From assembly GCA_949152475.1 (NCBI GenBank), contig OX424563.1, positions 9,459,001-9,523,000 on the forward strand: a DNA stretch of 64,000 nucleotides, in the 5' to 3' direction. The stretch is from Terebella lapidaria. Its lineage: Eukaryota; Annelida; Polychaeta; Terebellida; Terebellidae. Position numbers and translations under genes: made by a program. The notes beneath the pieces were generated by a model. The model worked only from the letters and a program-made list of their open reading frames with translations, did not search any database and had not been told where the DNA came from. How positions within the stretch are numbered: the first letter of the stretch is position 1; each line of letters starts with the position of its first letter. Shown piece by piece: positions 25,524-34,649 of the stretch.

Positions 25524-25701
25524 GTCTACTGCCCAGCAAGTTTTCAAGGTATGTGGCAGGAGAAGGAAGAAATTCACATGCCCACACTGTAGTTCAGAGG
25601 TCACAGATTTGAATCGACACCTGCGTTTAAAACACGGGGAGGAACGATCGTACCGAGTGTGTCTCCCACAAGTTTTGTCTGCAAGGAACAACCGTGTGTC
25701 T
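25524..25701 (+). CDS. Recombinase-like locus: zinc finger 1 exon
   Basis: Acceptor TATGTTTTACAG and donor TCT|GTAAGT. Encodes FTCPHCSSEV...HLRLKHG, a classic Cys2-His2 spacing, then a basic stretch to ...RNNRVS. An ATG at 25513 lies just inside the acceptor and may not be a true start. Confidence 0.65.
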
Positions 25702-25807
25702 GTAAGTTCACATTATTCATTGTCACTATTGGCAAACCCCACAACAAAATGTTATACACCCCAACAGCAGTGGGCTTTCATGTGTCCTTGGATTTTTGTT
25801 TGCCCAG

Positions 25808-25918
25808 AAACCATACAGACGGTGTCTTGTCTGCAAAACACTAGTTACGCGTCTGGACCACCATCTGAACACTAAGAGGCATGCAGCCATATCTCCAGAG
25901 CTTCGGCAAAAAATTCTG
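25808..25918 (+). CDS. Recombinase-like locus: zinc finger 2 exon
   Basis: Acceptor TTTTTGTTTGCCCAG, donor CTG|GTAATT, 37 codons in phase 0. KPYRRCLVCKTL then RLDHHLNTKRH gives C-x2-C and H-x6-H, a C2H2-like unit. It follows finger 1 directly after splicing. Confidence 0.65.
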
Positions 25919-26020
25919 GTAATTTTGTCCAGTTTATGAGTTGATTGCCTTTTAATTATCATTTAAGATTACTCCATACGAACTTGAACTTGAACAATGA
26001 CACATTGTTTTTTTTTCTAG

Positions 26021-26071
26021 AAATTCTCTGACACTGTGGATATGTCATCGAGCCAAGACGTCATTCCCAAG
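26021..26071 (+). CDS. Recombinase-like locus: 17-codon linker exon
   Basis: Acceptor TTTTTTTTCTAG and donor AAG|GTGTGT bound a phase-0 microexon reading KFSDTVDMSSSQDVIPK. The call rests on phase agreement with both neighbours and good splice sites. Confidence 0.5.
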
Positions 26072-26149
26072 GTGTGTGAAATACAGCAATGCATTATAAA
26101 CATTCCTTTGTTTCAATTTTCTTTTGTTTCAATTTTGATTGTACTATTG

Positions 26150-26680
26150 TAGCATAGAAAGGTCCTTTTGCTACACATGATAGATAGATAGATAGTTCTG
26201 TTACTAGTACTTATGTCACATAACAATGTCCTTTTGCTACACTTGATGGATAGATAGTTCTGTTTGCTAGTACTAATGTCACATAGCATTGTCCTTTTGC
26301 CACACATGATAGATAGATAGTTCTGTTACTAGTACTTATGTCACATAACATTGTCCTTTTGCTACACTTGATAGATAGATAGTTCTGTTTGCTAGTACTA
26401 ATGTCACATAGCATTGTCCTTTTGCCACACATGATAGATAGATAGTTCTGCTGCTAGTACTAATGTCACATAGCATTGTCCTTTTGCCACACATGATAGA
26501 TAGATAGTTCTGCTGCTAGTACTAATGTCACATAGCATTGTCCTTTTGCCACACATGATAGATAGATAGTTCTGCTGCTAGTACTAATGTCACATAGCAT
26601 TGTCCTTTTGCCACACATGATAGATAGATAGATAGTTCTGCTGCTAGTAACAATGTCATATTGCATGGTACTTTTGGTAC
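26150..26680 (+). repeat. 62-bp minisatellite with TAGA tracts in an intron
   Basis: About eight units of 62-63 bp. Each contains a GATAGATAGATAG tract, TTCTGCTGCTAGTACTAATG and GTCCTTTTGCCACACATGAT. The four rightmost units are almost identical, the left ones variable. The array stops about 35 bp before the acceptor at 26711-26713. The cysteine-rich minus-strand ORFs across it are read-through. Confidence 0.85.
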
Positions 26681-26713
26681 ATTTGTTAGTTTTTGTGCTT
26701 CAAAAACTTTCAG

Positions 26714-27910
26714 GAGGCTTCAGCACCTACAACCGTGTCACAGGATCAAGAAACCACTTTGTCAGCAAACACGGGAACGACCTCGCCATCAAACACGGGA
26801 ACGACCTCGCCATCAAACACATTGTCACCCGGTCCGAAAACGGCAGCCGTGTCACAGGATCAAGAAACCACTTTGTCAGCAAACACGGGAACGACCTCGC
26901 CATCAAACACGGGAACGGCCTCGCCATCAAACACAGTGTCACCCGGTCCGAAAACGCATTCACCATCAAGCACGACTTTGCCACCAAACACAGCATCGCC
27001 GCCGATGTCACCGACATCACAGAAGTCAGCAGCTGAATTTAAAGATATATTAGAAGATTTCTGTGACTACCTGAAATCATTCAGCGGCGGCCTCATGAAG
27101 CAAGAGCAAGCAATGCGGCACACAAGAAATTGTCAGTATGTCCTGGCGTCAATCTCTGCCAATATTGACAGTGCAGATGCAGTACAAGAGCTGTCAGAGC
27201 ACATCAATAAAAAAAACGTGCACAAAAGAATGGGTTCCCAATACAAGTAAAGCATATCTAGGATCTTTGCAGTTGCTAGCAAAGTTTCTACAAACTATGG
27301 TAGGACTCGGTCAGAAAAACTACCAATGTTTTCCATTGATGGACTTCGAAGTTTAATTCAAAACATCACAATGTGGACAAGAAGTCTGAAAAAAATGAGC
27401 ACGAAACACAGGAAAGATAAAACTCCATGCCAAAACACCAGAGGATTTCATAAATCCTGATGACATCGAGCAAGTCCTAAAATGTTCTGTATCGATGCAG
27501 GCCATAGATGAACTGCAAACTTTGAATGAAAAGAGCATCATCAACCAGGAAATGCACACCAGAACGAGAGACTATTTGCTTTTCCGCGTTGCAATTGCAA
27601 ATGCACAGAGGACAGGCTGTCTGACCAATGTGACCGTATCACAGTTCAAAGACGCGAAAAAACGCCCTAAGAAAGACCACTTCCTTATCTTGGTGGAAGA
27701 CCACAAGACGTCAAGCAAATTTGGAAGTGCAGAACTAGTTATCCAGAAGGACCTTTACTATCTTTTAGAAAAATATGAAAAATATGTTCGACCCAGTGTT
27801 CACTGCCGTGCACAGGAATTATTCGTTACCTGGTCACTTAAGAAGATGACCCCATCAAGCATTGTGCATGCCCTTACAAAACAACTGGGACATGCAGGAA
27901 TTGAAAAACG
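26714..27910 (+). pseudogene. Recombinase-like locus: large exon (repeat linker, core-binding, YR N-part)
   Basis: Begins EASAPTTVSQDQETTL after AACTTTCAG. A 114-bp direct repeat (26735 and 26849) encodes TTSPSNTG-rich sequence. Then follow EFKDILEDFCDYLKSF, SKAYLGSLQLLAKFLQTM (another frame), LRSLIQNITMWTRSLKKM (first frame again) and KTPEDFINPDDIEQVL, which stays open to the donor CG|GTACTA at 27911. Frame changes fall at about 27205-27228, 27310-27340 and 27385-27430, each near an A-run. The final part holds the catalytic-type Arg at 27609 and RPSVHCRAQELFVTW. Confidence 0.6.
26735..26962 (+). repeat. 114-bp coding direct repeat, two copies
   Basis: GTGTCACAGGATCAAGAAAC starts at 26735 and again at 26849, a spacing of exactly 38 codons. 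Each copy itself holds two tandem GGGAACGACCTCGCCATCAA-type units. Multiples of three keep the frame open, which argues that it expanded while coding. Confidence 0.8.
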
Positions 27911-28011
27911 GTACTACTGTATAGATCTGGACATTGAGAAATGAATTTGTTTCTCATACATATATTATATAATTCAATTGAAATATTTAACTGGGCAAAT
28001 ATTATTTTCAG

Positions 28012-28241
28012 ACTGAATTGCACAAAAATTCGTCACATGGCCGCGTCGCTGGTGAGTGCACTCCTTGAGCCAGATGACCGCAAGCACCTGGCTAATTTGA
28101 TGACCCACTCTGAAGATGCTCAACAAAAGCATTATAATGACTTGAAGGCTTCTGCACAGAAAATTCGGATTTCGGATGTGCTGGTGAAACTATGTACAAA
28201 TCAGGAAATAACAAGGAAGGATTTGAAGGAAGCAGATTTTG
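28012..28241 (+). CDS. Recombinase-like locus: catalytic-core exon
   Basis: Acceptor ATTATTTTCAG joins CG|A to give LNCTKIRHMAASLVSALL, then LANLMTHSEDAQQKHYNDL. The pattern R-x(24)-H-x(8)-Y matches the second Arg, His and nucleophilic Tyr of tyrosine recombinases. The residue three before the Arg is Thr rather than the usual His. It ends at TTTTG|GTAATA (phase 1). Confidence 0.65.
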
Positions 28242-28452
28242 GTAATACTCTTCTGACATTTCACTGCAATTTATTACTGTGGATGTGGAGTACATCTTAT
28301 TATATAGTAAAAATATGTGTTTTAGCTGTTATTTCAACTGGATAGTATTTTCACCTCAAAATTAAACAGCGCTTGGATACAAAGCTCTGAACAGATTATC
28401 TGTAAGCTACGAAACACTTGATGCTATTATGCTAAAAATTTTGTTTCACTAG

Positions 28453-28550
28453 AGTTACCAGGGTATGATCTGGCAAGTGCTCGGAATCGGCTAGGGCAGG
28501 CACCCTAATCGCAGCCGATGCCCACACAGCAACCAAGTGTTTCCAGCGAG
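28453..28550 (+). pseudogene. Recombinase-like locus: exon with in-frame stop
   Basis: Acceptor TTGTTTCACTAG, then ELPGYDLASARNRLGQAP, a TAA at 28506-28508, then SQPMPTQQPSVSSE to the donor GAG|GTGAGT. Phases fit both neighbours, so the stop looks like a point mutation within a real exon. Confidence 0.5.
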
Positions 28551-28757
28551 GTGAGTTTCATCAATGTGAATATCTTAGTTTCAGAGGTGAACTGAACCAG
28601 TTGTTCCTGTTTGATCGCTTGCTGTATATGTTGATATGTCTATATCGTTGTTTGTTGTCCACCATCTGTCTGGATAAGAATCTTCCTGATCATTTTCTGA
28701 TCATGTTTCTCCATGAAAACTTGTGGTCTTTGATGTTATATTGTTCTGCTTTTTCAG

Positions 28758-28892
28758 TCAGAAACAGAAAATATTGAAGAGGTGCGGGTTCAGCAAAGTG
28801 ATGAAGAAGCTACCACAACCGAGAGTTCTCCGGAGGGCCGGTCGGGTGTCGAGCCTCCTTGTCAGGTCATGGATACAGATGTATTCAGCATG
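28758..28892 (+). CDS. Recombinase-like locus: acidic/S-T linker exon
   Basis: Acceptor TCTGCTTTTTCAG and donor ATG|GTATGT, 45 codons in phase 0: SETENIEEVRVQQSDEEA, then a serine-rich stretch and MDTDVFSM. It appears to be a flexible acidic linker before the C-terminal module. Confidence 0.55.
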
Positions 28893-29069
28893 GTATGTGT
28901 CAAGGAATTGTCATCTAATGGATTAGATTGATAATTTACATGCCATCCAGTGATGATTGCAGGATAATTTTTTGATAATACGTAAATACTGGTATGATGA
29001 CATATTGTGTGATTTTAAGAAAAATACCAACACATAATTTTTCATATGATTAATTCCTCCATTCGACAG

Positions 29070-29345
29070 GATGATGTGAGGCCTGCCGTTCGTGGTCAAA
29101 GATTTCCAGACACAGAGGTTAAATTTCTTGTCAAACAGTACGCCACCTGCATCCTGAAAAAGGCAACTATCAAAGATGTAAAGGCAGTTTTCACAGAAAA
29201 TGTATCTGTCAGAGAATATTCTGCTTTGAAGTGGCCGAATCAGGCTGATCAAACTAAATGTTTCAAACTCCGAGATATTTTGAGGCTGTATAATAAGAAA
29301 GTATCATTACGTGAGCTCGCCAGTTCCTATGTCACTCAGAAGTGA
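29070..29345 (+). CDS. Recombinase-like locus: terminal exon
   Basis: Acceptor CCATTCGACAG. 91 codons to TGA: DDVRPAVRGQRFPDTEVKFL, later IKDVKAVFTENVSVREYSAL and FKLRDILRLYNKKVSLRELA. A basic, helix-rich module. Tyrosine-recombinase-type animal proteins often end in a SANT-like helical domain, and this may be the equivalent, but I cannot name it. Confidence 0.55.
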   Translation, partial: DDVRPAVRGQRFPDTEVKFLVKQYATCILKKATIKDVKAVFTENVSVREYSALKWPNQADQTKCFKLRDILRLYNKKVSLRELASSYVTQK

Positions 29346-30627
29346 AGGACACCATCTATGACAATCTGTAATGTCTGTATTTCGCATGCCAATATAATAT
29401 AATACATATACATGGCAAACAACCAGTATTTCTGCTTCGTGTGATGTGAGCAAATTATGCTATTATTTTTATTTGTTAAAACTAAGTTCGTAGTATACTA
29501 TGTTAAGACTAAGTAGGTAGTATACTTCACAGCTATTCTGAGCTGTTAGTGTTGGATATCTTTTCAGTGAGTGATGAATGAATGCTTTCATCCTGAATTA
29601 TTTTGTGTTATGTTTATCGGTTATTTTGCAGTAAATGCTTGTTTCATCGCATAAAGGTCGTATAAGTGTATCACTCCTAATATGTTAACCAAATAATTTT
29701 TTAAGTTGGAAAAAGTGGTAATTGGTGTTTGGATTATTACACCTGTATGCTAAATTTGAGTGAATGAATAATTTTCCTGTACCATAGAATAATATTGCCT
29801 ATTAAGGCAGCTACCAGTAATTTGCTTTGTCTGTTGTCAAGGGTTTTGCATTGGTATATATATATGTTGTGCCACATTCGTCTGGTTTTTTTTCATAGTT
29901 TACTTTGCAACTATTCTGACCTGTTATGTATTGGAATTGTTCAAAGGAATGATAAATCAATTATTCAGTTCAAACCTTTTTTTTTGTAATATGCTCATTG
30001 GTGCTTTTATTGTCACAGGTGATAGTTCCATTACATACAGTGTTCACCAAAATTATTGTTGTGATAATACTATAATAATTATGTTTTAGGTTTAAAAAAA
30101 TTGGTAATTTTCATGTGATTTGTTCTCTAATTTTGTCTGGAAATTGGTTTTGAATCATATTGGATGGGTGCACCAGCCTGAATAAATTTCATAAAGACTT
30201 TGTTGGAAGTTTTCCTGTGCCATTGCATAGTGGTCTATTAAAGCTGCTGTAATAGTTACAAGCATCATAAAATTATCCTGATACTGTTTGAAATTGCTGA
30301 TTATGTTATCAATTATTGTTCATCCTGATCAGTCATTCACAGGGGAAATTTTGCACTGCATAGGAATGCACATAAACTGCAGCTGCTTTGCTAGACTTAC
30401 TATCAACTGCCAGACACAGTATAAAACAAATTGAAAACACACGCACATACAAACAAAGATATGGAGAAGGTTTAATGAATATGGGGTAAAAATAAGATCA
30501 GATCAACATACTTTAGCAAATCATATGATGAACTAGATTAATATTGCGATCTATCATCGTCACTGGGGCACACTGGTCATGTGTCCATGGTGTGCAATAT
30601 CTGTCATTGGATTAAATATTATATTTC
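29346..30627. other. Intergenic A+T-rich region, nothing recognised
   Basis: Sequence between the recombinase-like stop and the LINE fragment. No exon, hairpin or tandem repeat of note was seen. Confidence 0.45.
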
Positions 30628-31100
30628 AGTTTCGTACATCCATACTTAATATATGGAGCTTCGTTATGGGGATCTGCCTACCAATGTAGACTACATAAAT
30701 TAGAAATTTCACAGAAAAAAATTGTACGAAATATGAGAGCTCCCTATAATTCCCCTTCGAACCCAATCTTTAGACAGTTGAATATTCCTGTAAAAGATGT
30801 AATAAACATTCAAAATAGTAAACTTATGTATTCATTTGCAAACAATATGCTTCCTCGCCCTGTATCGGATATATTCCAACAAAATGTATCTGTGCATCCT
30901 TATAACACTCGTCATAATATGGATACCCCGGTATATGTATTACCCAAAGGAAATCAAATAAGGTACCAATATCTTTCTTGCATCAAGCCCCCATCCTATG
31001 GATTTCTCTACCTGATAATGTCAAAACAGCTCCCTCTAAGTATTCTTTCAATTTAGGGATAAACAAATATTTCAGAGAAAAACATTAGTAGCACTCGGTA
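30628..31100 (+). mobile_element. 5'-truncated non-LTR retrotransposon (LINE) fragment
   Basis: The reading frame FVHPYLIYGASLWGSAYQ, then KLEISQKKIVRNM, FRQLNIPVKDV, ANNMLPRP and VHPYNTRHNMDTPV is the standard C-terminal end of LINE reverse transcriptases (the YGxxLWG, QKKIxR and YNTR motifs). After a frame change near 30985 it continues LWISLPDNVKTAPSKYSFNL to a stop near 31074. The catalytic core and 5' end are absent. Downstream sequence to about 31350 is probably its 3' UTR. The clade is undetermined (CR1, jockey or RTE types all share these motifs). Confidence 0.75.
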
Positions 31101-31806
31101 ATCACTCGTTATCACCAATAGGCATATCACTATATTTCCGATATGTATATATATTGTATTTATTTAATAGTTTTAGTACCATCTAGGGTTATCGTTATTC
31201 ACCTAGTTGTCTCCATGGGTGTGGGACCGCACAGTGACCCACATATACTAGTGTGTATGTGTATTACTGTGTGGTTCCAGGCCTGTGCTTATATATGTTT
31301 GTTTTCTTCGCAAGTTTGTTCTGATTTATGGGCTACACTCTTGTACAGAAAATATTTTTCTTTAGTGCAGTCCACGAATTGTTTCCATTTTTGTTTCATG
31401 TTTGCTTGTATTACTTGTATATTTGAGTTACAATTCGGTTCTCCTAAGTTAATGTATACATTTTACGAAGAGGATCAGGTTTGCTTGATTGGGATGGACC
31501 ACTGGGTAACTGATGTGATGTGAATCTATTAATGTAAATGTCATAAGAAAAAACACTAGAAAAATTAATCACTAAACATTACAATATTTAGAAATTTGTA
31601 TTAAAAAAATTAGCAGAAAAAAATCCAGAATTTCGCACTGAACAGTTTTTTCGAGGGATCTCATTTTACCCCGGGCCCAGTTTCAAGAAATTATATCAAG
31701 TGACTGAGTGCAGTGGAAGATGATTCAAAGAAATTGCAGACGATGAGGACGATGGTCAGAACGACACCAGACGCAACATGTCAAAAATGTCTGGTCAGTT
31801 AAACAC

Positions 31807-31908
31807 TCACTGAATGTCAGAACCAATGGAAGTCGATGGACTAGGTGTAGTTGTTTCTATATATTCCCTCAAAGCATTCCAGTCAGTATCCGTGTTCTCA
31901 TGGCAGGG
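31807..31908 (-). CDS. Repeat-protein exon 5 (terminal)
   Basis: Acceptor TTTGTTATTTCAG, 33 codons to TGA. The last codons overlap TTCA|GTGAGTG, a good donor sequence, so the gene might instead continue to a further exon that I could not find. Confidence 0.5.
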   Translation of the reverse strand, partial: PCHENTDTDWNALREYIETTTPSPSTSIGSDIQ

Positions 31909-34649
31909 CTGAAATAACAAAACAATGAACATTCACACACAACAACGCCCCAGTGACTTGATCGCACCGAGAATTCCTCAAACCTCTTAACATGACATAC
32001 CGGTGTGATTTTTTTCTGTTGGAGATTATACTGCTTCCTTCTCGGGCGTGGAGGGGATGGGCCTACAATGCTTTCCTCGCTACTAGTACTGCTCGCAGTG
32101 TTTTCTGGATCAAAATCCTCGTCTACTGCTTCCTCACTGAACAAGCTGCACTCGTCATCAGGAAGTTCTTCAGGTGACCTGGTCATGGTTTTGCATGGCT
32201 GAGAAAAAAATATTAAAGTAGGATATATCCGAGCTGAAGAAAAAATGTTTGGAACAATCAATGTCCAAAAATATAAAAGATTCAAAGAGCATGATCAACA
32301 AATTTATTTATATCTGCATTTACCTAATATCAAATTACAACTGATTTTGAAGTTTTAGTGAAAATTACTTACACTTTTACTATGTGTGATCTGTGGAGTT
32401 TGGTGTACGCTGTGCTGTGGTGCTTGTTTTGTATTGTTTGAAGTCCACATTTCCACTGATAACTTCTGCCATTCAAAAACAGACAGAACCCGAGCGCACC
32501 GTGCCTCGAAGATAGGGTGAGTGGTCTCTGTCTGAGTGTGGGCTCCAGTGGGCTGAGCGGGGTCCTCCTGAGTGAGGGCTTCAGTCGGGTGAACGGTGTC
32601 CTCTTGAGTGAGGACTTCATTTGGGTGAGCAGTGTCCTCTTGAGTGAGGGCTTCAGTTGGGTGAGCATTGTCCTCCTGAGTGAGGGCTTCAGTCGGGTGA
32701 GCGGTGTCCTCCTGAGTGAGGGCTCCAGTGGGGTGAGTGATCTCTGCCTGAGTAAGGGTTTCAGTTGGATGAGTGGTCTCTGCTTGAGTGAGGGCTCCAG
32801 TTGGGTAAGTGGTCACCTCAGTGAGGACTTCAGTGAGATTAGTGGTCTCCGCCTGAATAAGGACTCCAGTGGGCTGAGCGGTGTCCACCTGTATGAGGGT
32901 TTCAGTGGGTTGAGTGGTTTCCACTTGACTGAGGGATCCAGTTGGGTGGGTAGTCTCCACCTGAGTGAGGGTTCCACTTGGCGAGAGTGCGAGAGTGTAA
33001 GTGGTCTCTTCCTGGGCTCCACTTGGGCGAGCGGTCTCAGACTCAGTGAGGGCTCCAGTAGTTTGACAGGTCTCCGCCTGAGTGTGGGCTTCAGTGGGGT
33101 GAGTGGTCTCCGCCTCAGTGAGGGCTCCACTTGGCGAGAGTGTGAGAGTGTAAGTGGTCTCTTCCTGGGCTCCACTTGGGCGTGCAGTCTCGGACTCAGT
33201 GAGGGTTTCACTTGGCGAGAGTGCGAGAGTGTAAGTGGTCTCTTCCTGGGCTCCACTTGGGCGAGCGGTCTCGGACTCAGTGAGGGCTCCAGTAGTTTGA
33301 CTGGTCTCCGCCTGAGTGTGGGCTTCAGTGGGGTGAGTGGTCTCCGCCTCAGTGAGGGCTCCACTTGGCGAGAGTGTGAGAGTGTAAGTGGTCTCTTCCT
33401 GGGCTCCACTTGGGCGTGCAGTCTCGGACTCAGTGAGGGTTCCACTTGGCGAGAGTGTGAGAGTGTAAGTGGTCTCTTCCTTGGCTCCACTTGGGCGAGC
33501 GGTCTCGGACTCAGTGAGGGCTCCAGTAGTTTGACTGGTCTCCGCCTGAGTGTGGGCTCCAGTCGTTTGAGTGGTCTCTGCCTCAGTGTGGGCTGCATTT
33601 GGGTGAGCGGTCTCGGACTCAGTGAGGGCTCCAGTGGGGTGAGTGGTCTCTGCCTCAGTGAGGGCTCCAGTAGTTTGAGTAGTCTCCGCCTCAGTGTGGG
33701 CTCCACTTGGGTGAGCGGTCTCGGACTCAGTGTGGGCTCCAGTGGGCTGAGTGGTCTCCGCCTCAGTGTGGGCTCCACTTGGGTGAGCGGTCTCGGACTC
33801 AGTGTGGGCTCCAGTGGGCTGAGTGGTCTCCGCCTCAGTGTGGGCTCCAGTGGGCTGAGTGGTCTCCGCCTCAGTGTGGGCTCCACTTGGGTGAGCGGTC
33901 TCAGACTCAGTGTGGACTCCACTTGGGTGAGCGGTCTCGGACTCAGTGTGGGCTCCAGTGGGCTGAGTGGTCTCCGCCTCAGTGTGGGCTCCAGTGGGCT
34001 GAGTGGTCTCCGCCTCAGTGTGGGCTCAACTTGGGTGAGCGGTCTCAGACTCAGTGTGGGCTCCACTTGGGTGAGCGGTCTCGGACTCAGTGTGGGCTCC
34101 AGTGGGCTGAGTGGTCTCCATCTGAGTGAGGGCTCCAGGGGGGTGAATCGTGGCATCTGCGAGTGTAAAAAAACTTGCAGAACACAGTATGATCACTTTG
34201 TTAACTGTGTTTTCAATGTTTAAAGACTACACATATTTCTCAACTATGTTTTCAGTGATGACTATCCTCTGCTTGGATCTTAAATTTTCAAATTTTCCAT
34301 AGCACACTCAGTTAACTTACCAAGCGTGGATCTGGCTATTTGTAAGTCCGCAAGGTACTTGGAGCGCAGGTCACCTGACTTGCCAGAAGCTAGAATATCT
34401 GACATAATTGATCTGGATCATATACGAGCATTAAATTCTTTTGAATTTTCCAATTTAGTCATCACAACATTTGATAGCATTTGCAACAAAACTGCAGGAC
34501 TTTCAGCTTCGAAACACAAATATACACAAATGTATATTTTTTATCATATAGAATATATAGTATGGATCAATATTACACAAACCAAGTGACTTTTGGACAA
34601 TGGGCAGGGTTTCATCAAATGGTTTTATGTTCCACTTATTTATCTCCAT
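31807..34649 (-). CDS. Spliced gene with 12-residue T/P-rich repeat domain, one nonsense codon
   Basis: Five exons read on the minus strand: 34649-34583, 34398-34321, 34156-32373, 32198-32001 and 31908-31807. All borders are GT/AG and every phase matches (1, 1, 0, 0). The protein starts MEINKWNIKPFDETLPIVQK and continues DILASGKSGDLRSKYLADLQ. About 550 residues of a 12-mer repeat follow (consensus near ETTQPTGAHTEA, variants ETAHPSGAHTES). An acidic exon (DDECSLFSEEAVDEDFD, SSTSSEESIVGPSPPRPRRK) comes next, and the last exon reads PCHENTDTDWNALREYIETT to TGA at 31809-31807. No signal peptide or transmembrane segment is visible, so a secreted mucin is unlikely despite the composition. The acidic Ser-rich and basic stretches fit a nuclear or regulatory protein. 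A TGA at 34028-34026 would truncate it after about 90 residues. The family is not recognised. Confidence 0.6.
32001..32198 (-). CDS. Repeat-protein exon 4 (acidic, Ser-rich)
   Basis: Acceptor TTTTTTTCTCAG, donor CCG|GTATGT, 66 codons in phase 0: PCKTMTRSPEELPDDECSLF and, further on, PSPPRPRRKQYNLQQKKITP. Acidic serine-rich followed by basic sequence suggests phosphorylation and nuclear targeting (inference). Confidence 0.6.
32373..34156 (-). CDS. Repeat-protein exon 3: 1,784-nt repeat exon
   Basis: Acceptor TTTTTTACACTCGCAG, then ATIHPPGALTQMETTQPTGA. Length 2 + 594 codons exactly, ending ...PQITHSKS at AGT|GTAAGT. Some units are interrupted by RPSGAQEETTYTLTLSPSGA-type inserts, which recur five times. 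One unit near 34028 has GGA changed to TGA. Confidence 0.6.
32500..34150 (-). repeat. 36-bp coding minisatellite
   Basis: About 45 units of 36 bp, with higher-order groupings that include a longer TTYTLTLSPSG-encoding segment. Because 36 is a multiple of three, four different frames stay open. The 568-codon + strand ORF and the 447-codon minus ORF (PLEPTLRRR type) are shadows of the frame that joins the flanking exons in phase. Confidence 0.85.
34321..34398 (-). CDS. Repeat-protein exon 2
   Basis: The acceptor ...CAATTATGTCAG has a weak pyrimidine tract. The donor TTG|GTAAGT is strong. The frame reads DILASGKSGDLRSKYLADLQ then IARSTL. The acceptor was chosen because it alone restores phase with exon 1. 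Confidence 0.5.
34583..34649 (-). CDS. Repeat-protein exon 1 (start)
   Basis: ATG at 34649 directly follows an acceptor-like TTCTGTTTCAG, so a non-coding 5' exon upstream is likely. Encodes 22 codons plus one base to the donor TTG|GTTTGT. Confidence 0.5.

Larger units (their letters stand above)
25524..29345 (+). pseudogene. C2H2 zinc finger + tyrosine-recombinase-like gene, multi-exon, broken
   Basis: Eight exons with GT/AG borders and matching phases: 25524-25701, 25808-25918, 26021-26071, 26714-27910, 28012-28241, 28453-28550, 28758-28892, 29070-29345. The order is a C2H2 finger (FTCPHCSSEVTDLNRHLRLKH), a second finger-like unit (CLVCKTLVTRLDHHLNTKRH), a T/S/P-rich repeat linker, a helical region (SKAYLGSLQLLAKFLQTM) typical of the core-binding part of tyrosine recombinases, then a catalytic-type domain. 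The domain has Arg in AQRTGCL (27609), Lys in DHKTSSKFG, Arg in CTKIRHMAAS (28031), His in LMTHS and Tyr in KHYNDL (28133). This resembles Crypton-type or domesticated YR proteins. The C-terminal exon (RFPDTEVKFLVKQY) may be a small DNA-binding helix bundle. Three frame changes in the large exon and a TAA at 28506 break it, but splice sites are intact. No start codon was found, so 5' exons are missing. Confidence 0.65.

Noticed and set aside
26113..26666. Cys-rich minus ORFs resembling small disulfide-rich peptides
   Set aside because: Read-through of the 62-bp minisatellite. No signal peptide and no non-repeat coding part.
26150..26680. CRISPR-like array
   Set aside because: Units are contiguous tandem repeats with no unique spacers, in a clearly eukaryotic context.
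32813..34156. 447-codon minus ORF (PLEPTLRRRPL-type repeat)
   Set aside because: Same repeat in a different minus frame. It starts at an ATG that overlaps the acceptor and does not continue into exon 4 in phase.
32517..34223. 568-codon + strand ORF (SGLCLSVGSS-type repeat)
   Set aside because: The longest ORF in the window, but only because the 36-bp repeat is a multiple of three. The minus-strand ETTQPTGA frame is the one that joins upstream and downstream exons in phase.
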